A DNA stretch of 26,786 bases from Candidatus Dormiibacterota bacterium (GTDB taxonomy: Bacteria; Chloroflexota; Dormibacteria; UBA8260; Bog-877). A program made the translations under genes and the position numbers. The stretch lies in NCBI GenBank assembly GCA_003164475.1, contig PLTL01000233.1:1-26786 (forward strand). The letters run 5' to 3'. Below the pieces are notes generated by a model, which saw only the letters and a list, made by a program, of their open reading frames with translations, ran no database searches and was not told where the DNA came from. Shown one piece after another: positions 8,374-15,316 of the stretch (position 1 is the first letter of the stretch; each line of letters starts with the position of its first letter).

Positions 8374-8864
8374 GATGCCTCCGCCACAAGATCGGGCGGA
8401 TTATAGCCTCGGAGGCTGGGAACCTCCGCCATGGAGGTCTGCTCGAACCGGCTCGGCTCCTCGCCCTCGACGATCCGCCAGGCGGTGGCCGCGGCCAGCT
8501 CGCCCCCCTCCACCGCGAGCACCACGTAGTGATAGCCCGGCCAGGCCCTGTCGGTGTCGAGCTGGCTGGGGCGGGCGACGTGGTCTGGGTGGGTGTGGTA
8601 GAAGCCGACCACCTCCTGACCCAGCTCGCAGGCCCTCCGCTCGGCCAGGACGATATCCCCCGGGTCCAGCTCATAGCGGTCCTGACGGCGGTCCTGGACC
8701 AGGTTGTGGCCCTCCAGGACCAGTGTCACCTCGACCTGATGCTCGTCAGGCACGCCCACCAGCACCCCGCAACCCTCATGGGGGTAGGCGGCCTCGGCGA
8801 ACCGCCGCATCAGCGCCAAGGACCCAGGACGCAGGAGCAGCACGGGTGCCGCCTTCGCCGTCAT
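8370..8864 (-). CDS. JAMM/MPN+ zinc metallopeptidase (Mec-like, M67 family)
   Basis: This 164-residue protein has the complete JAMM signature: Glu30 in PHEGCGVL, His90 and His92 in YHTHPD, and Ser100 and Asp103 in PSQLD, with the canonical HxH-x7-S-x2-D spacing. These residues bind the catalytic zinc in JAMM isopeptidases. Its size and single-domain form match bacterial Mec, which in mycobacteria cleaves newly made cysteine from the carrier CysO after CysM has loaded it. A cysM remnant lies immediately upstream, which supports the Mec assignment, but no CysO/MoaD-like carrier is present in the window. The ATG at 8864 overlaps the end of the upstream frame as ATGA, and its stop overlaps secG as GTGA. 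Another role on a different ubiquitin-like carrier remains possible. Confidence 0.85.
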   Translation of the reverse strand: MTAKAAPVLLLRPGSLALMRRFAEAAYPHEGCGVLVGVPDEHQVEVTLVLEGHNLVQDRRQDRYELDPGDIVLAERRACELGQEVVGFYHTHPDHVARPSQLDTDRAWPGYHYVVLAVEGGELAAATAWRIVEGEEPSRFEQTSMAEVPSLRGYNPPDLVAEAS

Positions 8865-9178
8865 CCGGCCCCACTGAGAGCGTCGCCCAGATGGCTGGTG
8901 CCCTGGCCGGGAAAGACCATCAGCGCGACGCCCTCACGGAGACCCTCCTGGACCAGTTGCTCCCGACCCCAGAGCACCTCGCCCCGGGGAGTACCCGGCC
9001 AAGATACCCTCCTCCCGGGCTGGCCTGCGGGCGAGATCGCGGGCGGGCTCGGTGGGACCAGCGAGCCTGCGGTGGGCAACCGAGGGATCGTGGGTGCCCG
9101 GGACGATCGCGCTGCTCCCCGCTCGCGCACCTCCTGCCCGTCGACGGTGCCCTCGGGCTCGAGGCTGCAGGAGGTCAC
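8861..9178 (-). pseudogene. cysM: Frameshifted C-terminal remnant of cysteine synthase (CysM/CysK type)
   Basis: An open frame runs from a GTG at 9178 (GTGA overlap with the enolase stop) to 8861 (ATGA overlap with the JAMM gene) and would encode 105 residues. Its last third reads REQLVQEGLREGVALMVFPG, like the end of cysteine synthases. A shifted frame (about 9110-8977) carries AIVPGTHDPSVA, then TEPARDLARRPAREEGILAG and YSPGRGAL. That is the 'VPxxYDPxxx ... R.LAR.EGI.AG.SSGAAL' pattern of CysM C-termini. About the last 100 residues of a roughly 310-residue enzyme are therefore represented, split by at least two frame changes, and the N-terminal two thirds, including the PLP lysine, are missing. 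CysM joins O-phospho- or O-acetylserine with sulfide, carried by CysO in actinobacteria. A short expressed protein from the intact frame cannot be excluded, since its coupled start and stop are well placed. Confidence 0.65.
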
Positions 9179-10476
9179 CGGGGCCCGCGGGCTGACCTCT
9201 TCCGCATGAGCCAATCCCCTTTGGCGAAGCGGGCCGAGCCACCCAGCTCTCTCTCGATCCACATCAGCCGGTTGTACTTGGCGGTCCTCTCACCACGCGA
9301 GGGGGCGCCGCTCTTGATCTGGCCGGCCGACACCGCCACCGCCAAGTCGGCGATGCCGCTGTCCTCGGTGTCCCCGGAGCTGTCGCCGACCACCACGCCC
9401 AGCCCGCCGCGCCGCGCCTGCTCGACCACGTCGAGGGTCTCGCTCACGGTGCCGACCTGGTTGAGCTTGATCAGGATCGCGGTGGCAACTCCCTCGTCGA
9501 TCCCGCGCTGCAGTTGCAGAGGGTTGGTGGCGAAGATCTCGCCGCCGACCAGCTGGACCTCCGGGCCTAGTCGCGAGGTGAGCTCCTTCCAGCCCTCCCA
9601 ATCGTCCCCGGCGAGTCCGTCCTCCAGAGACACGATCGGGTACTGGCGGACCCAGTCCTGCCAGAGGTCGATCAGCTGACTGGAACTGAGGCTGCGGCCC
9701 TCGCCCTCGAGGTGGTACCGACCGTCGTGGAACAGGTGACTGGCGGCCGGATCGAGGGCCAGCGCCACCTGCGCCCCAGGGCGGTACCCGGCCCGCTCGA
9801 TGGCGGCCAGCACCAGCTCGACTGCCTCCACGTTGCTCTTGAGGTTGGGGGCGAAGCCGCCCTCATCCCCCTGCCCCACCTCGTATCCACGTTCGAGCAG
9901 CACCTGGCGCAGGCTCTGGAAGACCTCGGCGCCGGCCCGCATCGCCTCGGCGAAGCTCTTCGCCCCAACCGGCGTCACCATGAACTCCTCGAAGTCGACC
10001 GAGTTGTGGGCGTGGGCTCCGCTGTTGAGGATGTTGAATTGGGGAAGCGGAAGCACGCAGCTGCCGACCCCACCCAGGTAACGGTGGAGCGGCAGCCCCA
10101 GGAAGCTCGCCCCCGCCCTGGCCACGGCCAGGCTGACGCCGAGCAGGGCATTGGCCCCCAGCCGCGACTTGTTGGCGGTGCCGTCGGCCTTGAGCAGCTG
10201 CCGGTCCACCTCGCGCTGGTCCAAGGAGTCCAGACCGTGGAGCAGCGGCCCCAAGGTGGCGTTGACGTCGGCGATGGCCTGATCCACCCCCTGTCCCTGG
10301 TACCGGCGGGGGTCACCGTCCCGCAACTCCACGGCCTGGTGCAGCGCGGTGGAGGCCCCCGACGGCACAGCGGCCCGACCCACCTCACCCCCCGTCAGGG
10401 TCACCTCCACCTCCAGGGTGGGGTGGCCTCGGGAGTCCAGGATCTCGCCCGCCAGCACCCGCTCTATGAAGCTCAA
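9175..10476 (-). CDS. eno: Enolase-family protein with altered active-site residues
   Basis: This 433-residue protein aligns with enolase from end to end: [15 protein letters not shown] at the N-terminus, [73 protein letters not shown] and [17 protein letters not shown]. Enolase converts 2-phosphoglycerate to phosphoenolpyruvate. His155, Glu164, Glu205, Asp242, Glu285, Lys337 and Lys388 match conserved positions. However, the usual VGDD reads VGGE (Gly312-Glu313), which removes one magnesium-ligand Asp. VSHRSGET reads VGDSSGDT (364-370), which removes the phosphate-contacting His-Arg. SGASTG reads SGASTA. The TTG at 10476 is chosen because GGGGAGG (10483-10489) lies six bases before it and it gives the standard N-terminus. 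The gene heads the cluster with the cysM remnant, JAMM gene and secG. Whether it is the cell's working enolase is open. Confidence 0.9.
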   Translation of the reverse strand: MSFIERVLAGEILDSRGHPTLEVEVTLTGGEVGRAAVPSGASTALHQAVELRDGDPRRYQGQGVDQAIADVNATLGPLLHGLDSLDQREVDRQLLKADGTANKSRLGANALLGVSLAVARAGASFLGLPLHRYLGGVGSCVLPLPQFNILNSGAHAHNSVDFEEFMVTPVGAKSFAEAMRAGAEVFQSLRQVLLERGYEVGQGDEGGFAPNLKSNVEAVELVLAAIERAGYRPGAQVALALDPAASHLFHDGRYHLEGEGRSLSSSQLIDLWQDWVRQYPIVSLEDGLAGDDWEGWKELTSRLGPEVQLVGGEIFATNPLQLQRGIDEGVATAILIKLNQVGTVSETLDVVEQARRGGLGVVVGDSSGDTEDSGIADLAVAVSAGQIKSGAPSRGERTAKYNRLMWIERELGGSARFAKGDWLMRKRSARGPR

Positions 10477-10529
10477 GCCAAGCCTCCCCAAATGCGCCGG
10501 GCGAAGCGCCGGCGAGCCGCTAGTCTCGG

Positions 10530-11099
10530 GTGACGATGCGCCCGCCCAAGCCCCGACTCCTCAGATTGTCGGCTGGCCGGTGGCTCATCGCAGCGGCGAT
10601 CACCCTCATCGTGTTGGCGGTCCTCGCCGGAGTCCTCGCCAGCCTCAAGCAGACCAACACCGGGGAGGGACCGCCCCAGGCCCAGCTCCAGGGCAGTCTG
10701 CCCCTCCGGCCACTGACCGTGGGCCGCCCGGCCACCTTCCACCTCACCCTCGACGACAAGGGAGGCGCGGCCCTGGACCCGGCCTGCGTCGGCGGCAACC
10801 TGACCCCGGAGTTCACGGTGCTCCAGGTCACCATCCTGGGCAGCCCGGCCAGCAGCTGGAGCCACGACCGGTCCTGCGGCGACATCCTGGAGGGCAACTC
10901 GAAGGTCAAGGTGGTGATCACCGTCATGCCACTGCATCCCGGTACCTACACAGTCAGGCTGCTGCCCCAGGAGAGGGCCAGGCTGGGGTTGGATCAGGCA
11001 CCACCGGTGAGGTCACCGTGCGCCCCTGAGGAGGCCCTGGTCGCCTCCACCAGGGCCCGGTGCACCCTTGGGGATCCGGCCACGATGTTGCCGCTGTAG
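10530..11099 (+). CDS. Small membrane-anchored secreted protein of unknown function; probable frameshift near 3' end
   Basis: The protein starts at GTG 10530 or ATG 10536. It has a basic N-terminus, one hydrophobic helix (about residues 19-41), and an extracytoplasmic part of about 130 residues with alternating beta-type sequence ([41 protein letters not shown]). It has two Cys (in PACVGG and RSCGD) that could form a disulfide. I do not recognise the family. From about 10970 the frame turns Arg/Ala-rich and runs 106 bases into the convergent phosphatase gene. In the neighbouring frame the same DNA reads [19 protein letters not shown] and stops at 11029, a much better final beta strand. A one-base loss in CCCCAGGAGAGG would explain this. 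It is divergent from eno, with 53 bases between the starts. Confidence 0.6.
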   Translation: MTMRPPKPRLLRLSAGRWLIAAAITLIVLAVLAGVLASLKQTNTGEGPPQAQLQGSLPLRPLTVGRPATFHLTLDDKGGAALDPACVGGNLTPEFTVLQVTILGSPASSWSHDRSCGDILEGNSKVKVVITVMPLHPGTYTVRLLPQERARLGLDQAPPVRSPCAPEEALVASTRARCTLGDPATMLPL

Positions 11100-11821
11100 G
11101 GAAGTCCCTCGACTCCCTCCCAGTCCGAGACCCGTCCGCCCGCCTCGGTGACCAGGAGGGCTCCGGCGGCGATGTCCCAGAGCTTGAGCCCGAGCTCGAA
11201 GAATCCGTCGAAGACCCCGGCCGCCGTGAGCGCCAGGTCCACGGCGGCGGCCCCGGTTCGGCGGACATCCTCCACCTTCCACAGCACCCGCTCCAGGGCC
11301 GAGACCAGACGCGGGATGTCCCTCTGAGTCTTGTAGGGGAACCCGGTGGAGACCACCGCCTGGGACGGGTCGGTGTCGGCCAGATGGAGCCGGCGCCCCT
11401 CCTCGTCGAAGGCCCCCCGGCCGGCCGAGGCGGTGTAGGTGAAGCCCAGGAAGGGGGTGTGGACCGCCGCGACCACCGGCTCTCCCCGCTCCAGCAGCGC
11501 CACCGAGACACCCACCAGGGGGAAGCCCCGGCTGAAGTTGGTAGTGCCGTCCAGAGGGTCCACCACCCAGCCCGTGCTGGGCACCGGGCCGCCCGTCTCC
11601 TCGGCCAGGATCGGCAGCTCCGGGAACACCGAGGAGAGAATCCGGACCACCACCTCCTCGCTCTCGCGGTCGACCGCGGTGACGTAGTCGCCCGGACCCT
11701 TGCTCTCGGTGGCATGGAAGCCAACCCCGGCCGCCTTGATCACGGCACCACCAGCCTGGGCCGCGTAGCGCGCAGTCGCCAGCGCCAGCTGGCGGTCGGG
11801 AGCGGCCTCGGTCTGGTTCAG
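10994..11821 (-). CDS. Inositol-1-monophosphatase family protein
   Basis: It carries the full IMPase signature set: ILAEETGG (first metal-binding Glu pair), WVVDPLDGTTNFSRGFP (motif 1) and LKLWDIAAGALLVTEAGG (motif 2). Family members are Mg-dependent, Li-sensitive phosphatases acting on inositol phosphates, histidinol phosphate or similar small phosphomonoesters; the substrate cannot be fixed from sequence. The GTG at 11743 would truncate the first helix. The frame continues upstream as DRQLALATARYAAQAGGAVIK, a normal IMPase N-terminus. The only candidate at a sensible distance is a CTG at 11821, which overlaps the stop of the upstream 49-codon ORF as CTGA and gives 275 residues, the usual family length. 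I use 11821, but the start codon is uncertain. Its 3' end overlaps the convergent secreted-protein gene. Confidence 0.85.
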   Translation of the reverse strand: MNQTEAAPDRQLALATARYAAQAGGAVIKAAGVGFHATESKGPGDYVTAVDRESEEVVVRILSSVFPELPILAEETGGPVPSTGWVVDPLDGTTNFSRGFPLVGVSVALLERGEPVVAAVHTPFLGFTYTASAGRGAFDEEGRRLHLADTDPSQAVVSTGFPYKTQRDIPRLVSALERVLWKVEDVRRTGAAAVDLALTAAGVFDGFFELGLKLWDIAAGALLVTEAGGRVSDWEGVEGLPYSGNIVAGSPRVHRALVEATRASSGAHGDLTGGA

Positions 11822-11967
11822 CGCCGGCCCCGGCCCCGCGGGGGCTCGCGGGAGACCTTCTTCTTGCGCTTCTTGTCCTTCTTGCTGACAGGAGCGCTGC
11901 TGAGGAAGGCCTCCCGAGGCGGCTCCGGCGGTCTCGGGGGCGGCGGCGGCAGGTCGGACTCAGTCAT
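11818..11967 (-). CDS. Small Pro/Lys/Arg-rich hypothetical protein, 49 residues
   Basis: This short ATG-started frame lies between sodX and the IMPase gene on the same strand. The product has an acidic start (MTESD), a Pro-rich segment (PPPPPRPPEPP, about 7-17), and a strongly basic tail with KKDKKRKKKVSR (about 29-40) and RGRGRR at the end. Its stop overlaps the proposed CTG start of the IMPase as CTGA, and it begins 41 bases after the sodX stop, so it sits as an operon member. I do not recognise it. The basic tail suggests nucleic-acid or membrane-surface binding, which is inference only. It may simply be a chance frame; codon use favours G/C at third positions, as in real genes here. Confidence 0.45.
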   Translation of the reverse strand: MTESDLPPPPPRPPEPPREAFLSSAPVSKKDKKRKKKVSREPPRGRGRR

Positions 11968-12007
11968 CTCGGCTCATATGGTGCCAGTTCCGGGTGCCTC
12001 CCGTCAC

Positions 12008-12394
12008 TCAACGGAGCCGACCGGGGTCCGCCCCGAGCCAGAGAGGCCGGCCGGGCCGGAGCCGGGCCACCGCCACGCCCCGGAGCGCCTCCGCCGGCAG
12101 CGGGCCGAACTGGTCACTGTCAGTGCTGGCGGCTCGATTGTCGCCCAGGACCCAGATCAGGCGGCGCTCCCGGCTCACGGCGCCGACCCGCTTAACCAGC
12201 TCGAAGCCGGGCCGGTGGGGATGCACCACCACCACCACCTGGCCGAGCCGGGGCAGCCTGCGGGGTGCCCGACGGACCAGCACCCAGGCCCCGGAGGGGA
12301 GCAGCGGCGCCATGCTCTCGCCCTCGACCGCCACCAACTGAGGCAGGAGGGCGCGGATCAAGCGGGTCAGACGAGTGATTCCGCCGCTGGCCAC
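12008..12394 (-). CDS. sodX: Nickel superoxide dismutase maturation protease (S26-type signal peptidase family)
   Basis: This 128-residue S26-family peptidase has Ser27 in VEGESMAPLL, Lys68 in ELVKRVG (the Ser-Lys dyad of signal-peptidase-type enzymes) and the box GDNRAASTDSDQFG (about 84-97). The N-terminus has only a short amphipathic stretch and no clear membrane anchor, unlike housekeeping signal peptidase I. It lies divergently next to sodN, the arrangement typical of the NiSOD maturation protease, which removes the propeptide so that the new N-terminal His can bind nickel. The start is a GTG at 12394, and the start-to-start gap to sodN is 68 bases. The 49-residue ORF and the IMPase follow on the same strand. 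A short generic S26 protease is the alternative, but the context makes sodX most likely. Confidence 0.85.
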   Translation of the reverse strand: MASGGITRLTRLIRALLPQLVAVEGESMAPLLPSGAWVLVRRAPRRLPRLGQVVVVVHPHRPGFELVKRVGAVSRERRLIWVLGDNRAASTDSDQFGPLPAEALRGVAVARLRPGRPLWLGADPGRLR

Positions 12395-12409
12395 GGCCTG
12401 ATGTTACGT

Positions 12410-12456
12410 TTGACAGGGGCCGGGCCGAGGGTCCGGTGAAGTTACCAACAAGGGAG
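12410..12456 (+). promoter_or_regulatory. Likely sodN promoter element (-35-like TTGACA) and Shine-Dalgarno
   Basis: The 68-base divergent gap between sodX and sodN contains a consensus-like TTGACA at 12410-12415 reading toward sodN, and a strong Shine-Dalgarno AGGGAG at 12451-12456. The latter sits six bases before the ATG at 12463 and decides that start over upstream in-frame GTG (12436) and ATG (12457) codons. No convincing -10 box lies 16-18 bases from TTGACA, so the promoter call is weak and the ribosome site is firmer. Confidence 0.35.
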
Positions 12457-12462
12457 ATGCGC

Positions 12463-12882
12463 ATGACCTTCAACCTCAAGAACAGCCTCGCCCCCCGGCG
12501 AGTGGTGCACGCCCACTGCGACATCCCCTGTGGGATCTACGACCCCCACGAGGCCCAGCTTGCCGCCCAGACCGTGGAGACCATGGTCACCAAGATCAAG
12601 GCCCTGCCCGACGACGGCTCGGAGGCCAGCCGCAACTCCTTCGCGCGAATGGTGACGGTCAAGGAGCAGCACGCCGAGCGGGTCAAGCATGAGGTCCAGG
12701 TGCTCTGGAGCGACTACTTCAAGCCCGAGCATCTGGAGAAGTTCCCTGAGCTCCATGACCTGGTCTGGAAGACCCTGAAGGCGGCCTCGGCAACCAAGCA
12801 GACCGTCGACGCCGAGAAGGCGGCCGAGCTGCGCAGCAAGGTCGACGAGGTGGCCCGCATCTTCTGGGAGACCAAGAAGTAG
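12463..12882 (+). CDS. sodN: Nickel-type superoxide dismutase precursor
   Basis: This 139-residue precursor contains the nickel hook HCDIPCGIYDP at residues 18-28. After removal of the 17-residue propeptide (ending RRVVHA), His18 becomes His1, and Cys19 and Cys23 become the Cys2 and Cys6 nickel ligands. The tyrosine at hook position 9 (Tyr26) is also present. The rest is the expected helical bundle (QTVETMVTKIKAL, HAERVKHEVQVLWSDYF, FPELHDLVWKTLKAAS). NiSOD converts superoxide to hydrogen peroxide and oxygen in the cytoplasm as a hexamer. The hook differs from the common HCDLPCGVYDP only by two conservative Ile substitutions. The divergent neighbour sodX supplies the maturation protease. A large inverted repeat follows the stop codon. 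The assignment is firm. Confidence 0.96.
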   Translation: MTFNLKNSLAPRRVVHAHCDIPCGIYDPHEAQLAAQTVETMVTKIKALPDDGSEASRNSFARMVTVKEQHAERVKHEVQVLWSDYFKPEHLEKFPELHDLVWKTLKAASATKQTVDAEKAAELRSKVDEVARIFWETKK

Positions 12883-12936
12883 GCGGAGCGTCTGAGACCC
12901 GGCCCGGCCGGGGCGTCGGCCGGTAGCCGCTCCGCC
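12882..12936 (+). terminator. Stem-loop after sodN
   Basis: A perfect 9-base inverted repeat GGCGGAGCG (12882-12890) / CGCTCCGCC (12928-12936) starts on the last base of the sodN stop codon. The loop itself contains a GC-rich secondary hairpin (GGCCCGGCCGGGGC region). There is no T-run afterwards, so it would be a non-canonical (L- or I-shaped) terminator or a 3' mRNA-stabilising structure. Confidence 0.5.
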
Positions 12937-13207
12937 CCGGCCCCCTCACAGCCGGATTCGACGGTGGCCGGCGGGCGTTCCTGGTAAGGCTCCCGCTGGG
13001 GGGCCTGGCTGCGGCGCTCCGGTCTGGCGCCGGGCCTTCAATCTCCCGAATCGGTCGGGCCTACAATCGGCCCACAGGCATTCGCGATGATGCCCAACCC
13101 GTGGGAGCAGACTTGTTCAACCTAGACCCACTTCCCGACCCGGCCCCTCCGACCTCCGGCCGCACTTCCACCTCGCACTTGCGGCTCTCCTCCGCCGAAG
13201 GCGCAGC

Positions 13208-13831
13208 GTGACAGCCGGCGAGCGGATCAACTTCCATTTCGACCCCCTCTGCCCCTGGGCCTGGATCACCTCCCGCTGGGCGGTCAGGATGGAGGAGCTG
13301 GGAGAGGTCGAGGTCGAGTGGCGGCTCTTCTCGCTGGGAGCCGTCCACGTTCCCCAGGGTGAGGAGGTCCCAGACGAGCCGATCGGTCCCAGTGGGATGG
13401 CCTTGCAGCTTCTCGCCCAGGCCCGGCGGCTCGAGGGCAACCCCGGGGTTGGGCGACTCTACACCACCATGGGCACGGCGGCCCACGTCCGGCGCCAATC
13501 CATCGCCGACGAGGAGGTGCTGGCGCGCGCCTGGGAGGAGGCGGGCTTCGACCCGGCCGGCCGCGAGGCGGCCGCGGCGGACCTCACCCTCTGGCAGCAG
13601 GTCCTGACCGAGCACCGGGCGGCGGTGGCGGCCTGCCAGGCCTTCGGGGTGCCCACCATCATCCTGGACGGCGGGAGCGGACCCGGGATCTTCGGGCCCA
13701 TCCTGACCGAGGTGCCCAGTGACGATGAGGGCCGGGAGCTGCTCCGGGACTTCCTCCGTCTGACCAGGCGTGGCTACTTCTTCGAGGTGAAGCGGGACCG
13801 CGAGGGGCACCCCCCAAAGACCGGCACCTGA
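13208..13831 (+). CDS. DsbA-like oxidoreductase, Rv2466c (mycothiol-dependent nitroreductase) family
   Basis: This 207-residue thioredoxin-fold protein matches Rv2466c from Mycobacterium tuberculosis along its whole length: FHFDPLCPWAWITSRWAV (10-26), a helical insert with LYTTMGTAAH, the cis-proline loop FGVPTIILDG (Pro149), FGPILTEVP and the C-terminal FFEVKRDREGHPP. Rv2466c is a mycothiol-dependent reductase that uses a CPWC active site and activates nitro-drugs. Here the motif is CPWA (Cys15-Pro-Trp-Ala18), so the resolving Cys is absent and a monothiol mechanism with a small thiol is implied (inference). The GTG start at 13208 has GAAGG (13197-13201) six bases upstream. It is transcribed alone; the upstream sodN is separated by a stem-loop. 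It suggests mycothiol or a related thiol, but that cannot be shown from this window. Confidence 0.85.
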   Translation: MTAGERINFHFDPLCPWAWITSRWAVRMEELGEVEVEWRLFSLGAVHVPQGEEVPDEPIGPSGMALQLLAQARRLEGNPGVGRLYTTMGTAAHVRRQSIADEEVLARAWEEAGFDPAGREAAAADLTLWQQVLTEHRAAVAACQAFGVPTIILDGGSGPGIFGPILTEVPSDDEGRELLRDFLRLTRRGYFFEVKRDREGHPPKTGT

Positions 13832-14285
13832 GGCGGCGGCGGCGAGGTCGCTGAGCCTGGAGCGGCTCTCCAGCCTGCCCCGGTTCAGAGCGCCGGCCCA
13901 TCGTTGCTCGACCTCGGTGGCTGCCCCAGTGGAACCGCCTGATGCGCAGGACGGCCGGCCGCCAGGCGCCTTGGAGCAGGCCAGAGCCGGGTAGGCCTCG
14001 GCCTCCGAGTAGTCGCGCGATAGCGCCTGGCGGATCCCGGAAGGTCAGACCGGGAGCCTTGGTCGATCAGGACGAGCGGATCTGCCCCGGCAGACTTGAC
14101 GCGGGGCCGCAGGTGTTGGCGAAGAGCCTGGCCAGCTCCTCCTCCGGCATCGGCTCAAGGACCGAGCTGGTGAGGTGGCCGCAGAGACGGACGGCCGGGG
14201 ACCGCACGCGGACTTTCGCTCTGAGAGCAAGCTCGGCCGGGAGGGACCCCAACCCCGCCAGCGGAGGCGGGCTGGGGCGCTCAGT
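13832..14285. other. Intergenic stretch between convergent genes, no clear gene
   Basis: These 454 bases lie between the stop of the DsbA-like gene (plus) and that of the lipid kinase (minus). A minus-strand frame of 61 codons (14067-14252) ends with a plausible helical stretch (EPMPEEELARLFANTCGP), but it has no family match that I can see, no ribosome site, and a poor first half. I treat it as unproven, possibly a decayed gene end. Confidence 0.35.
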
Positions 14286-15188
14286 TCACCTCCGCCCGGC
14301 GGTCTGGCCCGAGGCCGGCACGCAGACGGTGAGAGCGGACTCCCTCACCACCACGGAGAGGACCGACCCCGGCGCGAGCAGCTCGCCGTCCGCTTCCCGA
14401 GCCTGGGGCCGGTCGGCGATGACCTCCACGCGCCGGGCCTTGAAGGTCTCGAGCCTTCCTCCCCCCGACCCCCGACCCAGCAGGCTGAGGAGGATCCCGA
14501 CCCACTGGTGGAGCCACCGAGGTGCGATCACCACGACGTCCAGCAGGCCATCGTCGGGCAGCGCATTCCGGACCAGGCTCATGCCTCCCGGAAGCCTTCC
14601 AACGTTGGCAACCAGCACCGACCGCACCTCGCGCTGAAGCTCGGGCCCACCGTCCAGCCGGACCTGGGCGGGGAAGCGCGGGTCGCCCAAGTGGCGCAGG
14701 CCCGCAGCCGCGTAGGCGGCCCACCCGAGTCGATGCTTGGCCCTGTGGCTGGTGTCGGCCAGCATCTCCGCGTCCATGCCGATCCCCGCCGCAATCGTGA
14801 ACGTCAACCCGTCCACCTCGCCGAGGTCGATCCGGCGGCGGCCGCCTCGGGTGGCCAGCCGCACCCCCTGGACGACGTTGGCGGGGAGGCCTAGGTTCAG
14901 GGCCAAGAGGTTTCCGGTCCCGGAGGGGAGCACAGCCAGGGCCACATCCGTCCCTGCCAAGGCCGACGCCGCTGCCCTCACGGTTCCATCTCCCCCACAC
15001 ACGAAGAGCACTTCCGCCCCGGAAGCGACGGCATCCCGAGTCTGGCTCTCGCCGGTCTCCTCAGACGTCGTCTGGAACCAGGCCGGCTCGGGCCAACCGT
15101 CCTGGGCCAGCGCCCGGGAGATCGCAAGGCGCAGACCCTCCCGATTGGCGATCCGGGCCGGGTTCACCAACACCGCACTGACAGTCAT
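14286..15188 (-). CDS. Diacylglycerol kinase / lipid kinase family protein (DAGK catalytic domain)
   Basis: This 300-residue protein has the hallmarks of the DgkB/YegS lipid kinase family: VNPAR near the N-terminus, CGGDGTV at 64-70 (ATP-binding GGDGT), LPSGTGNLLALNLGLP at 87-102, FTIAAGIGMDAEM in the second domain, and a C-terminal beta-sandwich with DGLLDVVVI and EADGE. Members phosphorylate diacylglycerol or related lipids in the membrane and recycle DAG released by glycolipid or lipoteichoic acid synthesis. The ATG at 15188 is chosen because MTVSAVLVNPA is the usual start of the fold; the frame is open upstream to about 15266, but that extension is Arg/Gly-rich. The nearest gene upstream on this strand is tRNA-Cys. 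The substrate cannot be fixed from sequence. Confidence 0.88.
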   Translation of the reverse strand: MTVSAVLVNPARIANREGLRLAISRALAQDGWPEPAWFQTTSEETGESQTRDAVASGAEVLFVCGGDGTVRAAASALAGTDVALAVLPSGTGNLLALNLGLPANVVQGVRLATRGGRRRIDLGEVDGLTFTIAAGIGMDAEMLADTSHRAKHRLGWAAYAAAGLRHLGDPRFPAQVRLDGGPELQREVRSVLVANVGRLPGGMSLVRNALPDDGLLDVVVIAPRWLHQWVGILLSLLGRGSGGGRLETFKARRVEVIADRPQAREADGELLAPGSVLSVVVRESALTVCVPASGQTAGRR

Positions 15189-15316
15189 GGCCGGGCGCCG
15201 GGCCTCGCCCCACCGCCTCTCACCGGCCTGGGCGAGATCCGTTCCACCACGCCCGAAGCGTGTCACAACGGGCGGTCGCCAAGTGCGCCCAACCGCGACC
15301 CATGGCCGGGGAGGGA

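Noticed and set aside
6506..8674. A single 722-residue protein on the minus strand covering the solute-binding protein and the region of secG and the JAMM gene
   Set aside because: The upstream 180 residues are an out-of-frame reading of secG and the JAMM gene, rich in Arg/Pro/Gly; both of those genes have firm family motifs in their own frames.
9712..10533. Plus-strand frame of 273 codons opposite enolase
   Set aside because: Antisense shadow of eno with no motif or ribosome site.
11060..12439. Plus-strand frame of 459 codons across the IMPase, small ORF and sodX
   Set aside because: It is antisense to three same-strand genes with clear motifs, and the translation is low-complexity.
13061..13810. 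Minus-strand frame of 249 codons opposite the DsbA-like gene
   Set aside because: The plus strand carries the Rv2466c-type motifs; the minus frame has none.
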